Positions 24,877 through 33,320 of a stretch of DNA of 64,000 nucleotides are shown one piece after another. The notes below the pieces were generated by a model, which was not told the DNA's origin, did no database searches, and saw only the letters and a program-made list of their open reading frames with translations. Source of the DNA: Salinicola acroporae (GTDB lineage: Bacteria; Pseudomonadota; Gammaproteobacteria; Pseudomonadales; Halomonadaceae); the NCBI RefSeq assembly GCF_003206615.1, contig NZ_PZJW01000008.1:18713-82712 (forward strand). Reading direction: 5' to 3'. Positions within the stretch are counted from its first letter, which is position 1; every line of letters starts with the position of its first letter. The position numbers and the translations under genes are program-made.

Positions 24877-25866
24877 ATGAAAATTCTCGTCACCGGCGCG
24901 GCCGGATTCATCGGCTTTCACCTTGCCGACCGCCTCGCTCGCGAGGGCCACAGCGTCGTCGCGCTGGACAATCTCAACGACTACTACGCCGTGTCGCTCA
25001 AGCAGGCACGCAGGGAACGATTGACGGGCATCCCCTTTCATCGCATCGATATCGCGGACCTCGAATCGCTGGAGACGCTTTTCGCGCGCGAACGCTTCAC
25101 CCATGTCGTCAATCTCGCGGCGCAGGCCGGGGTACGCCACTCCGTGGAGCATCCCCACGAGTACGGTCGCAGCAATCTGACGGGGTTTCTCAACCTGCTC
25201 GACGTGTGCAAGCGACACGACATCGAACATCTTCTCTACGCCTCCTCCAGCTCGGTCTACGGGCGCCAGAAGACGCTGCCCTTCCGGGAAACCGACCCGG
25301 TGGACCAGCCTGCGTCGATCTACGCCGCCACCAAGCGCGCCAACGAGATGATGGCCTACAGCTACGCCGACCTGCACCGGCTGCCCGCCACCGGGATGCG
25401 ATTCTTCACGGTCTATGGCCCGTGGGGACGCCCGGACATGGCACCTTGCCTGTTCGCGTCGAGCCTGCTGCGGGGAGAGCCTATCGAGATCTTCAATCAC
25501 GGTCGCATGGCGAGGGACTTTACCTACATCGACGACGTGGTCGAATGCATCGTGCGGCTGCTGCCTCATGCACCACACCCCGATGCTGACCGGCCCGCGC
25601 CCCACGAAATCTACAACCTGGGCCGCGGCAAGCCGGTCGCCCTGCTCGACTTCGTCGACACGCTGGAAAAGCGTCTGGGAGTCGATGCCACGAGACATTT
25701 CAAGCAGATGCAGCCGGGTGATGTCGAGCGAACCTGGGCGGATACTCACAAGCTGCGATCGGTCATCGACTACACCCCTCGCGTCTCCCTCGAGGAAGGC
25801 ATCGATCAGTTCGTCACCTGGCTGCTCGACTACCGCGAGCTGATGCTGGACGCCATGGCCGCTTGA
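24877..25866 (+). CDS. UDP-glucuronate 4-epimerase
   Basis: 329 residues, extended short-chain dehydrogenase family. The NAD motif GAAGFIG lies at residues 7-13, the signature DNLNDYYAVSLKQARRERL at 31-49, LAAQAGVRHSVEHPHEY at 80-96, catalytic YAATK at 149-153 and the hallmark RFFTVYGPWGRPDMA further on. This set is specific for enzymes converting UDP-glucuronate to UDP-galacturonate. The start at 24877 has AGGAA 6 bases upstream. It sits in the same operon as the second ArnT-like gene, so it probably provides the donor sugar for envelope modification. Direct use in capsule or O-antigen is possible, but no such cluster is near. Confidence 0.93.
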   Translation: MKILVTGAAGFIGFHLADRLAREGHSVVALDNLNDYYAVSLKQARRERLTGIPFHRIDIADLESLETLFARERFTHVVNLAAQAGVRHSVEHPHEYGRSNLTGFLNLLDVCKRHDIEHLLYASSSSVYGRQKTLPFRETDPVDQPASIYAATKRANEMMAYSYADLHRLPATGMRFFTVYGPWGRPDMAPCLFASSLLRGEPIEIFNHGRMARDFTYIDDVVECIVRLLPHAPHPDADRPAPHEIYNLGRGKPVALLDFVDTLEKRLGVDATRHFKQMQPGDVERTWADTHKLRSVIDYTPRVSLEEGIDQFVTWLLDYRELMLDAMAA

Positions 25867-25954
25867 TCGCCGCCTCCATCGACAGTTCAACGGTCGTCGA
25901 ACGGGAAGCGTTGGCGTAGCATCTGGCACAACTCCCCGAACGACGAGTCCAAGC

Positions 25955-26263
25955 ATGCCGTTGAGCAAGACCCGAACCAGTTTCTATCGCCGCCTCTACG
26001 TCGCCCACCTGATCGATGCCGGCCTCGCCGCCAGCGTTCCGGCCATCGTCGAGCTCAGTGGCATGCCGCGCCGCACGGCCCAGGACACCCTGGCGGCGCT
26101 CGCGGAACTCGATATCCGCTGCGAGTTCGAGCAGTCCCGCGGCGAACGCCACCAGATCGGCCGCTACGTGATCCGTGATTGGGGCCCCATCTCTTCGAGC
26201 TGGGTGAATGACCATGCCGAGCAGATCGCCGGCGCCCTGGACTACCCGCTGCCCAGGCCGTGA
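25955..26263 (+). CDS. Small winged-helix DNA-binding protein
   Basis: 102 residues. The N-terminal two-thirds (TRTSFYRRLYVAHLIDAG, SVPAIVELSGMPRRTAQDTLAALAELDI) forms a helix-turn-helix with a following wing (GRYVIRDWGPI). It looks like the small MarR/FeoC-like winged-helix proteins of unknown target found in pseudomonads and halomonads. It lies 46 bases before cobO on the same strand and is probably co-transcribed with it. Whether it regulates cobO or anything else in the B12 pathway is unknown. Confidence 0.75.
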   Translation: MPLSKTRTSFYRRLYVAHLIDAGLAASVPAIVELSGMPRRTAQDTLAALAELDIRCEFEQSRGERHQIGRYVIRDWGPISSSWVNDHAEQIAGALDYPLPRP

Positions 26264-26309
26264 GTTCGCCAAGGCCCTCCCTCCCGACCATCAACAATCG
26301 GAGTCGCCC

Positions 26310-26909
26310 ATGAGCGATCGCCAGCAGCGTCATCAGCAAGCCATGCAGAAGCTCAAATCCCATGTCGACGAGAAGGTCGCCGCCGCTACCGAGCAGCGAG
26401 GCCTGCTGCTGGTCTTCACCGGCAACGGCAAGGGCAAGACCACGGCGGCGTGGGGCACGGTGACCCGGGCGCTGGGCTACGGTTACCGTGTCGGCGTGAT
26501 CCAGTTCATCAAGGGACTCTGGGAGTGCGGCGAACGCGAGCGGCTGATCGAGGATCCCCATCTCGAGGTCCACGTCATGGCGACGGGTTTCACCTGGGAT
26601 ACCCAGAACCGCGACAGCGATACCGCCGCCTGCCTCGAGGTCTGGCGCGAAGCCGAGCGGCTGCTCGCCGATCCCGAGGTCTACCTGGTGGTACTCGACG
26701 AGATCACCTATATGCTCAAGTTCGGCTATCTCGACATCGACACGATCAAGCGCGCCATCGACAATCGCCCACCGGAGCAGAGCGTCATCGTCACCGGGCG
26801 CAACGCCCATCGCGGGCTGGTCGAGATGGCGGACACGGTCACCGACATGCACGACACCAAGCACGCCTTCGATGCGGGAGTGCAGGCGCGCCGCGGCATC
26901 GACTACTGA
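26310..26909 (+). CDS. cobO: Cob(I)yrinic acid a,c-diamide adenosyltransferase
   Basis: 199 residues, CobO/CobA/BtuR family. The P-loop VFTGNGKGKTTAAWG follows an N-terminal helix, then RVGVIQFIKGLWECGE, the core EVYLVVLDEITYMLKFGYLD and the C-terminal VIVTGRNAHRGLVEMADTVTDM. It attaches the adenosyl group of ATP to the cobalt of corrinoids, needed for adenosylcobalamin. The start at 26310 has GGAG about 7 bases upstream. Together with btuB and btuF in the same window this gives B12 uptake and activation. Its end overlaps the convergent btuF by 7 bases. Confidence 0.95.
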   Translation: MSDRQQRHQQAMQKLKSHVDEKVAAATEQRGLLLVFTGNGKGKTTAAWGTVTRALGYGYRVGVIQFIKGLWECGERERLIEDPHLEVHVMATGFTWDTQNRDSDTAACLEVWREAERLLADPEVYLVVLDEITYMLKFGYLDIDTIKRAIDNRPPEQSVIVTGRNAHRGLVEMADTVTDMHDTKHAFDAGVQARRGIDY

Positions 26910-27820
26910 GAAAAGCGATCTCCGCCCAATGCCCTGCACACCTCTCGCACCGCCTGGATCATGCGCGGCCCGGGGCGGCTGATCGTATCCGGGTCCAGCG
27001 TGTACAACGCGCCGTTACGCACCGCCGGCAGCTCGTCACGGCCGGCCCAGAACGCTTTCCAGCGGTCGTCGGCACCGGCTGCCAGGATGATCTCCGGCTG
27101 CGCTTCGAGCAGCGATTCCCAGCCAATCTGCGGCACCAGCACCGAGGCCTCTTCGAACAGCGGCACGCCGCCGCAGTGACGAATGACCTGAGTCACGATC
27201 TGCCCGCCGGCCAGCGTGGTCAATGGCGACTGCCCCAACTGGTAGAAGACCCGCGGTGCCGGCGACAGCGTCTGTGAACTGCTTCTCAGCCCTCCCTCGA
27301 ACCGCGAGGCGGCCTGTTCTCCGGCAGTATCATGACCCGTCAGGCGGCCGATATCGCGCAGATCGTCGGCGATCTGCGCGAGGCGCCGCGGTTCGCTGCG
27401 GTAAACGGGGATGCCCAGCCGGTCCAGTTGCTCGATCAGCGATGCCGGGGTGCCACTGCCCCAGGCCAGCACCAGATCCGGCTGCTTGGCGACGATCGCT
27501 TCGAGGGGAATGCCACGGTAGCTGCCGACCCGGTCGATCTCTTTCGCCGCCGATGGATAGTCGCTGCCCTCGATGACGCCGACCAGTTGGCCGCCGGCGC
27601 CGACGGCGTAACTCATCTCCACCAGATGCGGCGCCAGCGCCACGAGCCGCTGGGCGGGCCGGGACAGCGCGACGGTACGCCCGCTGTCATCCACGACGCT
27701 GATGGCGTCGCTCGCCGCCAACGCGTGCAGCGGCAACAACAGCGCGCCGATGGCGGCGAGCGCCGGCCGCCACCGGAAGCACGACATCGCGGCATGCCAC
27801 AATGGGGAAAGAGAGCGCAT
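26903..27820 (-). CDS. btuF: Cobalamin-type ABC transporter binding protein
   Basis: About 305 residues from the ATG at 27820. The signal sequence is MSCFRWRPALAAIGALLLPLHALA (an alternative start at 27787 begins there). The mature part has AQRLVALAPHLVEMSYAVGAGGQLVGVIEGSDYP, QPDLVLAWGSGTPASLIEQLDRLGIPVY and LVPQIGWESLLEAQPEIILAAG. This is a BtuF-like binding fold of class III. Its place next to cobO supports cobalamin, though iron-siderophore use cannot be excluded. No permease or ATPase genes (btuC, btuD) are adjacent. It overlaps cobO tail to tail. Confidence 0.85.
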   Translation of the reverse strand: MRSLSPLWHAAMSCFRWRPALAAIGALLLPLHALAASDAISVVDDSGRTVALSRPAQRLVALAPHLVEMSYAVGAGGQLVGVIEGSDYPSAAKEIDRVGSYRGIPLEAIVAKQPDLVLAWGSGTPASLIEQLDRLGIPVYRSEPRRLAQIADDLRDIGRLTGHDTAGEQAASRFEGGLRSSSQTLSPAPRVFYQLGQSPLTTLAGGQIVTQVIRHCGGVPLFEEASVLVPQIGWESLLEAQPEIILAAGADDRWKAFWAGRDELPAVRNGALYTLDPDTISRPGPRMIQAVREVCRALGGDRFSQ

Positions 27821-27943
27821 CACCGGTTCTGCAAGTTGGGCTGAAGGTGTCGGCGAGCATAGCATGGGAACCGAATGACGCCGGAGGCGTCTATGCAGCG
27901 CCCACATCTTGCACGACATCCGTTTTTCGATAGAGGAAGTTCC

Positions 27944-28762
27944 ATGTCTCGAGACGCTCTGTTCAATCGTTCGGCCCACTCTCACGCCTCATCCCGCCGC
28001 AGTCGCCTGGCCCGTCACCTGGGCCTGGGGCTCGCCGGGATGATGGCGACCGTGGCATTGGCCGCGCCAGCGCTCGCCGACAAGACGCCACACCAGCTCC
28101 ATGTCCAGGCCAACGCCACGATCGATGTCGCGCCGGATCAGGCAACGCTGAATGCGCGGTTGTGGGAGCTGACGCCGGCCCAGGTTCAGGGAGAAGAGTC
28201 CTCGGGCGACAGTGACGCCATCAAGACAGCGCGTGACCGGCTCGAAAGCCGCACCGGCGAGTTGATCCGCACCCTGGAAAACGCCGGCATCGACAGCCAG
28301 CAGATCCGAGCCGGCTCGCTCAGCGTGCGCCCGGACATCGTCCAGGCCGGCACCCGGGGCGACGACGACTCGCCGTCGAAGGTGCGCACCCGGATCGAAC
28401 GGTCGGTGTCGTTGACGCTGAACGACCTCGACCGGCTGCCGCGGGTGCTCGATGCCCTGACCACCGCTGGCGTCGACTCCCTCGACGGTGTCAGCTATGG
28501 CCTACAGGACAGCGACGCGGCCGACGACCGTGCCCTCAAGCAGGCCCTGGAGCGCGCGCGCCAGAAGGCCGAGATGATGGCCGACACCCTGAATGTCGAC
28601 CTGGGCGATGTCGTCAATATCGAAGAGACCACGGCGCCCCGCTATCAACCGCAGATGATGATGCGCGCCGCCGAGGCCGACAGCGCCAGCTCGGCCGAAT
28701 ATCGCAGCGGCGAGATCAGTATCGACGCCGGTGTCAGCGTGACCTGGGAAATCGACGACTGA
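27944..28762 (+). CDS. SIMPL-domain periplasmic protein (YggE-like)
   Basis: 272 residues with a signal peptide (HLGLGLAGMMATVALAAPALA). The SIMPL (DUF541) domain follows: HVQANATIDVAPDQATLNARLWE, GELIRTLENAGIDSQQIRAGSLSVRPD, RSVSLTLNDLDRLPRVLDALTTAGVDSLDGVSYGL and a C-terminal DLGDVVNIEET. YggE/BP26-type proteins form periplasmic ring-like oligomers and affect oxidative-stress tolerance; the molecular role is not settled. The start at 27944 has AGGAAG about 6 bases upstream. The gene is convergent with the NSS transporter. Confidence 0.88.
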   Translation: MSRDALFNRSAHSHASSRRSRLARHLGLGLAGMMATVALAAPALADKTPHQLHVQANATIDVAPDQATLNARLWELTPAQVQGEESSGDSDAIKTARDRLESRTGELIRTLENAGIDSQQIRAGSLSVRPDIVQAGTRGDDDSPSKVRTRIERSVSLTLNDLDRLPRVLDALTTAGVDSLDGVSYGLQDSDAADDRALKQALERARQKAEMMADTLNVDLGDVVNIEETTAPRYQPQMMMRAAEADSASSAEYRSGEISIDAGVSVTWEIDD

Positions 28763-28769
28763 CGATGCC

Positions 28770-28791
28770 GGGCGGGCCGCGCGGCCCGCCC
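28770..28791. terminator. Strong inverted repeat between convergent genes
   Basis: A perfect 11-bp palindrome GGGCGGGCCGC / GCGGCCCGCCC with no loop bases, located between the convergent SIMPL and NSS genes. There is no T run on either side, so it is a possible but unproved bidirectional terminator. Confidence 0.5.
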
Positions 28792-28808
28792 ATGGCGTCA
28801 CACCAGGC

Positions 28809-30254
28809 TCACGCCCGACGTGCCAGTCGGGCGAGGAGCGCCTCCACCGACACTGCAAGCACCAGCACCAGTGCCAGCCAACGCCAGTCGAATCCCGCGT
28901 TCAGCACCCCCAGGGCATCCAGGAACACCATCACGATCGCCACCGGACAGACGTAGCGGACGGTGAACCGCCATAGGGCGTAGAGGGCCGATGGCAGCCC
29001 CAACTCCTCCTCGAGGCTCTCTCGGCGTAGCACGAAGCCGGCCAGCAGCGCCGTTCCCAGGCCGCCCAGCGGCATCAAAAAGCGCGAGGTCAGGAAATCC
29101 AGCCAGTCGAAGAAGTGACGTCCCGCCAGCTTCCAGTCCGCTCCGACATTGAACGACAGCATCGCCAGCGTGCTCACGATCCACAGCAGGACGCCGACGC
29201 CCCAGGCCGCCCTGGCCCGCGACAGGCCATGACTTTCGTTCAGCCACGCGACCGTGGCTTCGATCATCGAGATGGCGGAGGTCAGCGCGGCCACGGTCAG
29301 CATCAAGAAGAAGATCGTCTCGATCACCCCGCCCAGCGGCATCTGTTGGAATGCCAGCGGCAGGCTCATGAAGATGAGGCCGGGGCCGGAAGCCGGGTCC
29401 ATGCCGTTGGCGAAGATCACCGGGAAGATAGCCAGCCCTGCCATCAGCGCCACCAGCGTGTCGCAGAGGGCGACCACCAGCGTGGTGCGGCCGATGGATC
29501 GATCCGCCGGCAGATAGGCGCCGTAGGTGAGAATCGCGCCGGAGGCCAGCGACAAGGTGAAGAAGGCGTGCCCCATCGCCGCCAGAATGGCCTGCCCGGT
29601 GAGCTTGCCGGGGTCGAAGGCGAACAGGAACTGCACGCCGGCACCGAAGCTGCCGGAGAACACCGCGTACACGATCATCACCACCAGCATGACCACCAGG
29701 CCCGGCATCATCCAGCGCACGCTGCGCTCGATGCCCGCCTGGACACCCAGCCCGACGATCGCCATCGTCGCCACGGTAACGAGCGTGCTCCAGAAGCCGA
29801 GATTCCACGGGTTGGCGTTGTTGGCACCGAAGATGGCCGCCATGCCCTCGACGCTGTCGGCTGCCAGTCCGCCACTGAGCGACTTCCACAGGTAGGAGAC
29901 GGCCCAGCCGGCAACCACGACGTAGAACGACAGGATCATGAAACCGCACAGCATCGCCATCCAGCCAAGGCCCGACCACAGCCCGCTGCGCCCGGACTCC
30001 CGCACCACCCGCCGGATTGCATCCACCGGGCTGCCTCGGCCTCTCCGCCCCAATGCGATCTCGGTCATCATCACCGGCACGCCGATGGCCGCGATGCAGA
30101 CCAGGTAAACCATGACGAAGGCGCCGCCACCGTATTCGCCGGTCATGTACGGGAATTTCCAGATATTGCCCAGGCCCACGGACGAGCCAGTCGCCGCCAG
30201 GACGAAGCCCCAGCGTCCCAACCACAGGTTCTTGGGTCGTGCGATTGCGGTCAT
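28809..30254 (-). CDS. Sodium-dependent neurotransmitter:sodium symporter family transporter
   Basis: 481 residues with 11-12 membrane helices. The NSS signature FVLAATGSSVGLGNIWKFPYMTGEYGGGAF is at the N-terminus, and GAILTYGAYLPADRSIGRTT and ALTSAISMIEATVAWL are in the later helices. NSS (LeuT-fold) transporters in bacteria move amino acids or related small molecules with Na+. A sodium coupling fits a halophile. The start at 30254 has AGAGGAAG about 6 bases upstream. The substrate is unknown. It is divergent from ktrA. Confidence 0.92.
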   Translation of the reverse strand: MTAIARPKNLWLGRWGFVLAATGSSVGLGNIWKFPYMTGEYGGGAFVMVYLVCIAAIGVPVMMTEIALGRRGRGSPVDAIRRVVRESGRSGLWSGLGWMAMLCGFMILSFYVVVAGWAVSYLWKSLSGGLAADSVEGMAAIFGANNANPWNLGFWSTLVTVATMAIVGLGVQAGIERSVRWMMPGLVVMLVVMIVYAVFSGSFGAGVQFLFAFDPGKLTGQAILAAMGHAFFTLSLASGAILTYGAYLPADRSIGRTTLVVALCDTLVALMAGLAIFPVIFANGMDPASGPGLIFMSLPLAFQQMPLGGVIETIFFLMLTVAALTSAISMIEATVAWLNESHGLSRARAAWGVGVLLWIVSTLAMLSFNVGADWKLAGRHFFDWLDFLTSRFLMPLGGLGTALLAGFVLRRESLEEELGLPSALYALWRFTVRYVCPVAIVMVFLDALGVLNAGFDWRWLALVLVLAVSVEALLARLARRA

Positions 30255-30493
30255 GCTTCCTCTTTCGTTCCAGTGGACGGCCTGAATGTGCCAGCCCGTA
30301 TCGAAGCCGGGTGCGGCGCAAGGAGTCGCCCGATGGCGGACGATGCGGCGGAGGATTGTAGCGTCGGCGCAGGACATGCGCGACCGGGTCGTGATTGTTA
30401 GGATGCCGGGGCTTGTGCAAAGCTTGGCCCACAGCGATGATCCCGCCCACTCGCCGGTCGGCATTACCGGCATCGATCGACAAGGAGATTCCG

Positions 30494-31150
30494 ATGTCCC
30501 GGCACTTCGCCATTCTGGGGTTGGGCTACTTCGGCAGCACCGTTGCACGCGAACTGAAACGTCATCAGAACCAGGTGCTCGGCGTCGACGCCGACGAGAC
30601 GCGGGTCGACGCGCTGTCGGACACGCTCGACCATGCGGTGATCGCCGACCTCACCGACGAGAAAGCGCTCGGCGAACTCTCGCTGGACGCCTACGACGTC
30701 GTGGTGATCGATGTCGACGACAATGTCGAGGCCAGCGTCACCTGCACGCTCCACGTCAAGGAGCTGGGCGCCAAGGAGATCTGGGCCAAGGCGCACTCCG
30801 ATGCCCACTACAAGTTGCTCAAGCGGCTGGGCGCCGATCGGGTCGTCTACCCGGAATACGACGTCGGCGTGCGGGTCGCGGAGAGCCTCAACTATCATGC
30901 CATGGTCGATTTCATTCGGCTGGGCGAGCGCCAGTTCATCGTCGAGATCGAGACCACCGACCGTCTGGTGGAGAACTGCGCCAGCGTCGCCAACCTGTCG
31001 ATCGACCCCGAGGCACTGTTCCTGGTCGCCATCAAGCGGGGTGAAGAGGTGATTCGCAATCCGGATGACGACACGCCACTACGCTCCGGCGACAGCCTGA
31101 TCCTGATGGGCGACCTGCAGGCGCTGCGCGAAATTGGCAAACAGATATGA
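30494..31150 (+). CDS. ktrA: Potassium uptake regulatory protein KtrA
   Basis: 218 residues. An RCK_N domain with FAILGLGYFGSTVARELKRHQNQVLGVDADE (dinucleotide motif GLGYFG) is followed by an RCK_C domain with NCASVANLSIDPEALFLVAIKRGEEVIRNPDDDTPLRSGDSLILMG. It would form the cytoplasmic octameric ring gating KtrB in response to nucleotides. The start at 30494 has AAGGAG 5 bases upstream. It precedes ktrB by 79 bases. Confidence 0.93.
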   Translation: MSRHFAILGLGYFGSTVARELKRHQNQVLGVDADETRVDALSDTLDHAVIADLTDEKALGELSLDAYDVVVIDVDDNVEASVTCTLHVKELGAKEIWAKAHSDAHYKLLKRLGADRVVYPEYDVGVRVAESLNYHAMVDFIRLGERQFIVEIETTDRLVENCASVANLSIDPEALFLVAIKRGEEVIRNPDDDTPLRSGDSLILMGDLQALREIGKQI

Positions 31151-31229
31151 GCTGGTTGTCTTCATCTGCTGACCGCGACGGTCTCGAGGTGCTCGCAGGC
31201 CGTCCCGATGGGGACGCAGGAGCGCGCAC

Positions 31230-32597
31230 GTGAGACGGTGGCAACGACTCAAGCAGCCCTTTCGCCGCGCCCCGCACGGCGGTGTGATCAGGCTCTCGCC
31301 GCCGGAAATACTGCTGCTCGGCTTCGCCCTGCTCTGCGCCGCCGGCGCCTTGCTGCTGTGGCTCCCGGGCAGTGCGACGCGCCCCCTGGCCTGGCACGAG
31401 GCCCTGTTCACGGCGACTTCCGCGGTCACCGTCACCGGTCTCAGCGTGATCGACGTGGGCAAGGACCTGACATTCATCGGCCAACTGGTGGTCCTGGTCC
31501 TGATCCAGGTCGGCGGCCTGGGTTTCATGACCTTTGCCGCACTGACGGTGCTGCTGCTGGGTACGCGACTGCCGCTGAGCCAGCAGAACCTGGTCCGCGA
31601 AGCGCTGGGAGAGATCGCCTTCAGCGACATCCGCGACCTGGTCAAGCTGGTGATCGCCTTCGCCTTCATCACCGAGACCATCGGCACGCTGCTGCTGGCC
31701 TGCCACTGGGTGCCGGAACAGGGGCTGGCGATGGGCCTGTGGCACAGCCTCTTCCACGCCGTCTCGGCGTTCAACAACGCCGGCTTCTCGACCTTTTCCG
31801 ACAGCCTGATCCAGGAGGTCGGCAACCCGCTCGTCAATGCCACGGTGACGTTGATGTTCATCGTCGGCGGCTTGGGGTTCGTGGTCGTCAGCGATCTCTA
31901 TCGTCATCGTCGCTGGTCGCGCCTGGCGATGCAGACCAAGGTCGTGCTGCTGGCCACGTTCTGGCTCAACGTGATCGCCACCGCGATCCTGCTCGGCCTG
32001 GAGTGGTCCAACCCGGGCACCCTGGGCGGTCTGGAAGATGGCTTCGCCAAGCTGCAGGCAGCCTGGTTCCAGGCCGTCACCCCGCGTACGGCCGGCTTCA
32101 ACACCTTGGAGACCGGTGCGTTGACCGACGCCTCGACACTGCTGGTGATGGTGCTGATGTTCATCGGCGCCGGCTCCAGTTCCACCGCCAGCGGCATCAA
32201 GATCACCACCTTCGTGGTGCTGCTGCTGACGGCCCGCGCGTTCTACCGCAATACCGAGCACCCGACGGCCTTCGGTCGTTCGATCCCCCAGGAGACGGTG
32301 ATCAAGGCGATCACGGTGGCGCTGGCCGGGGTGCTGCTGGTAGTGCTGACGCTGTTCGGGCTCACCATCACCGATGGCGACCAGTCGTTTCTCGATCTGG
32401 CGTTCGAGACCGTATCTGCCTTCGGCACCGTGGGACTCTCCCGGGGCATCACCAGCGATCTCTCGCTGCCGGGACAATTCCTGTTGGGGCTGACCATGCT
32501 GCTGGGCCGAGTGGGCCCGCTCTCCGTCGGCTATTTCCTGGCAACACGGCAGGCAAGAGGCGTGCGCTATGCCAGGGGCGAAATTCAGATTGGCTAG
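31230..32597 (+). CDS. ktrB: Potassium uptake channel subunit KtrB
   Basis: 455 residues, TrkH/KtrB family. It has four M1-P-M2 repeats with pore loops TSAVTVTGLSV, SAFNNAGFST, TPRTAGFNT and SAFGTVGLSR, whose Gly residues line the selectivity filter, plus the intramembrane gating loop GAGSSSTASGIKITT. It mediates K+ uptake with KtrA. This matters in osmotic adaptation, in keeping with a halotolerant host. The start is GTG at 31230 with CAGGAG about 7 bases upstream. It is followed at once by the convergent argO. Confidence 0.94.
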   Translation: MRRWQRLKQPFRRAPHGGVIRLSPPEILLLGFALLCAAGALLLWLPGSATRPLAWHEALFTATSAVTVTGLSVIDVGKDLTFIGQLVVLVLIQVGGLGFMTFAALTVLLLGTRLPLSQQNLVREALGEIAFSDIRDLVKLVIAFAFITETIGTLLLACHWVPEQGLAMGLWHSLFHAVSAFNNAGFSTFSDSLIQEVGNPLVNATVTLMFIVGGLGFVVVSDLYRHRRWSRLAMQTKVVLLATFWLNVIATAILLGLEWSNPGTLGGLEDGFAKLQAAWFQAVTPRTAGFNTLETGALTDASTLLVMVLMFIGAGSSSTASGIKITTFVVLLLTARAFYRNTEHPTAFGRSIPQETVIKAITVALAGVLLVVLTLFGLTITDGDQSFLDLAFETVSAFGTVGLSRGITSDLSLPGQFLLGLTMLLGRVGPLSVGYFLATRQARGVRYARGEIQIG

Positions 32598-32604
32598 CCC
32601 CTGT

Positions 32605-33219
32605 TCACAGCGTGCGAGTCGCGAGCTGCCAGGCGACTAGCAGCATGATCGCGCCGACGGCGATATCGATGCCCTGCCACCATCGCGGGTCCTGAAGTTT
32701 TGGCGACAGCCAGTGAGCCATTCCGACCAGGCCGAAGAACCAGACCAGCGACGCCAGCGAGGCCCCGGCCACGAACCCGGCCGGACTCGGCTGCTGGCCA
32801 CCGATGATGCCCAGCATCACCACCGTGTCCAGGTAGACATGGGGATTGAGCAGCGTGACCGCCAGGGTGGCCAGGATCACCGGCCTAGCCGCCGCCGCGG
32901 AGAGGTCGTTCGCGGTCGTTGCCATCTCCAGGCGCCGAGGGCGCCTTGCACGCCGGAACGCTATCGCCGCCTGCCACACGAGCCAGCCGACGCCACCCCA
33001 CCGCGCCAGTTGCAGCGCGGTAGCGCTCGAAGTGATCAGCGGGGCGAGGCCCGCCACGCCGACGGCTACCAGCGCCAGGTCGCAACCGGCGCAGATCCCG
33101 GCCACCAACCAGCCGTGTTCGCGGCGCAAACCCTGCCTCAGGACGAACGCGTTCTGCGCCCCGATGGCCACGATCAGCGTGAAGCCGACCAGCAAACCCT
33201 GAATAACGGACGTGATCAT
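32605..33219 (-). CDS. argO: LysE/ArgO family amino acid exporter
   Basis: 204 residues with five to six membrane helices. It has the LysE-family features: IQGLLVGFTLIVAIGAQNAFVLRQGLRREHGW near the N-terminus and LLNPHVYLDTVVMLGIIGGQ in the middle. ArgO exports arginine (and lysine analogues) and is activated by ArgP. The divergent gene is of the ArgP type, which supports this assignment. The start at 33219 retains the first helix but has no strong ribosome site. Confidence 0.9.
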   Translation of the reverse strand: MITSVIQGLLVGFTLIVAIGAQNAFVLRQGLRREHGWLVAGICAGCDLALVAVGVAGLAPLITSSATALQLARWGGVGWLVWQAAIAFRRARRPRRLEMATTANDLSAAAARPVILATLAVTLLNPHVYLDTVVMLGIIGGQQPSPAGFVAGASLASLVWFFGLVGMAHWLSPKLQDPRWWQGIDIAVGAIMLLVAWQLATRTL

Positions 33220-33320
33220 GACGGTGTCTCGTATGACGGCGTGGATGCGCGGATTCGCATCATGCGGCGACATCGACTATTAATAAAAATGAATCAGCTA
33301 ATGAGGTATTAGAAAACTTG
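33220..33320. promoter_or_regulatory. argO-argP divergent promoter region
   Basis: The 101 bases between the divergent genes are markedly AT-rich at 33278-33320, with ATTA at 33280 and TAAT at 33299 and imperfect dyads such as ATTAAT. ArgP normally binds here to activate argO. The exact operator cannot be fixed by eye. Confidence 0.4.

Noticed and set aside
17959-25866. Aminoarabinose (arn) operon
   Set aside because: ArnA, ArnB, ArnD, ArnE and ArnF are all missing, and a GlcA 4-epimerase is present instead, so an Ara4N pathway cannot be claimed.
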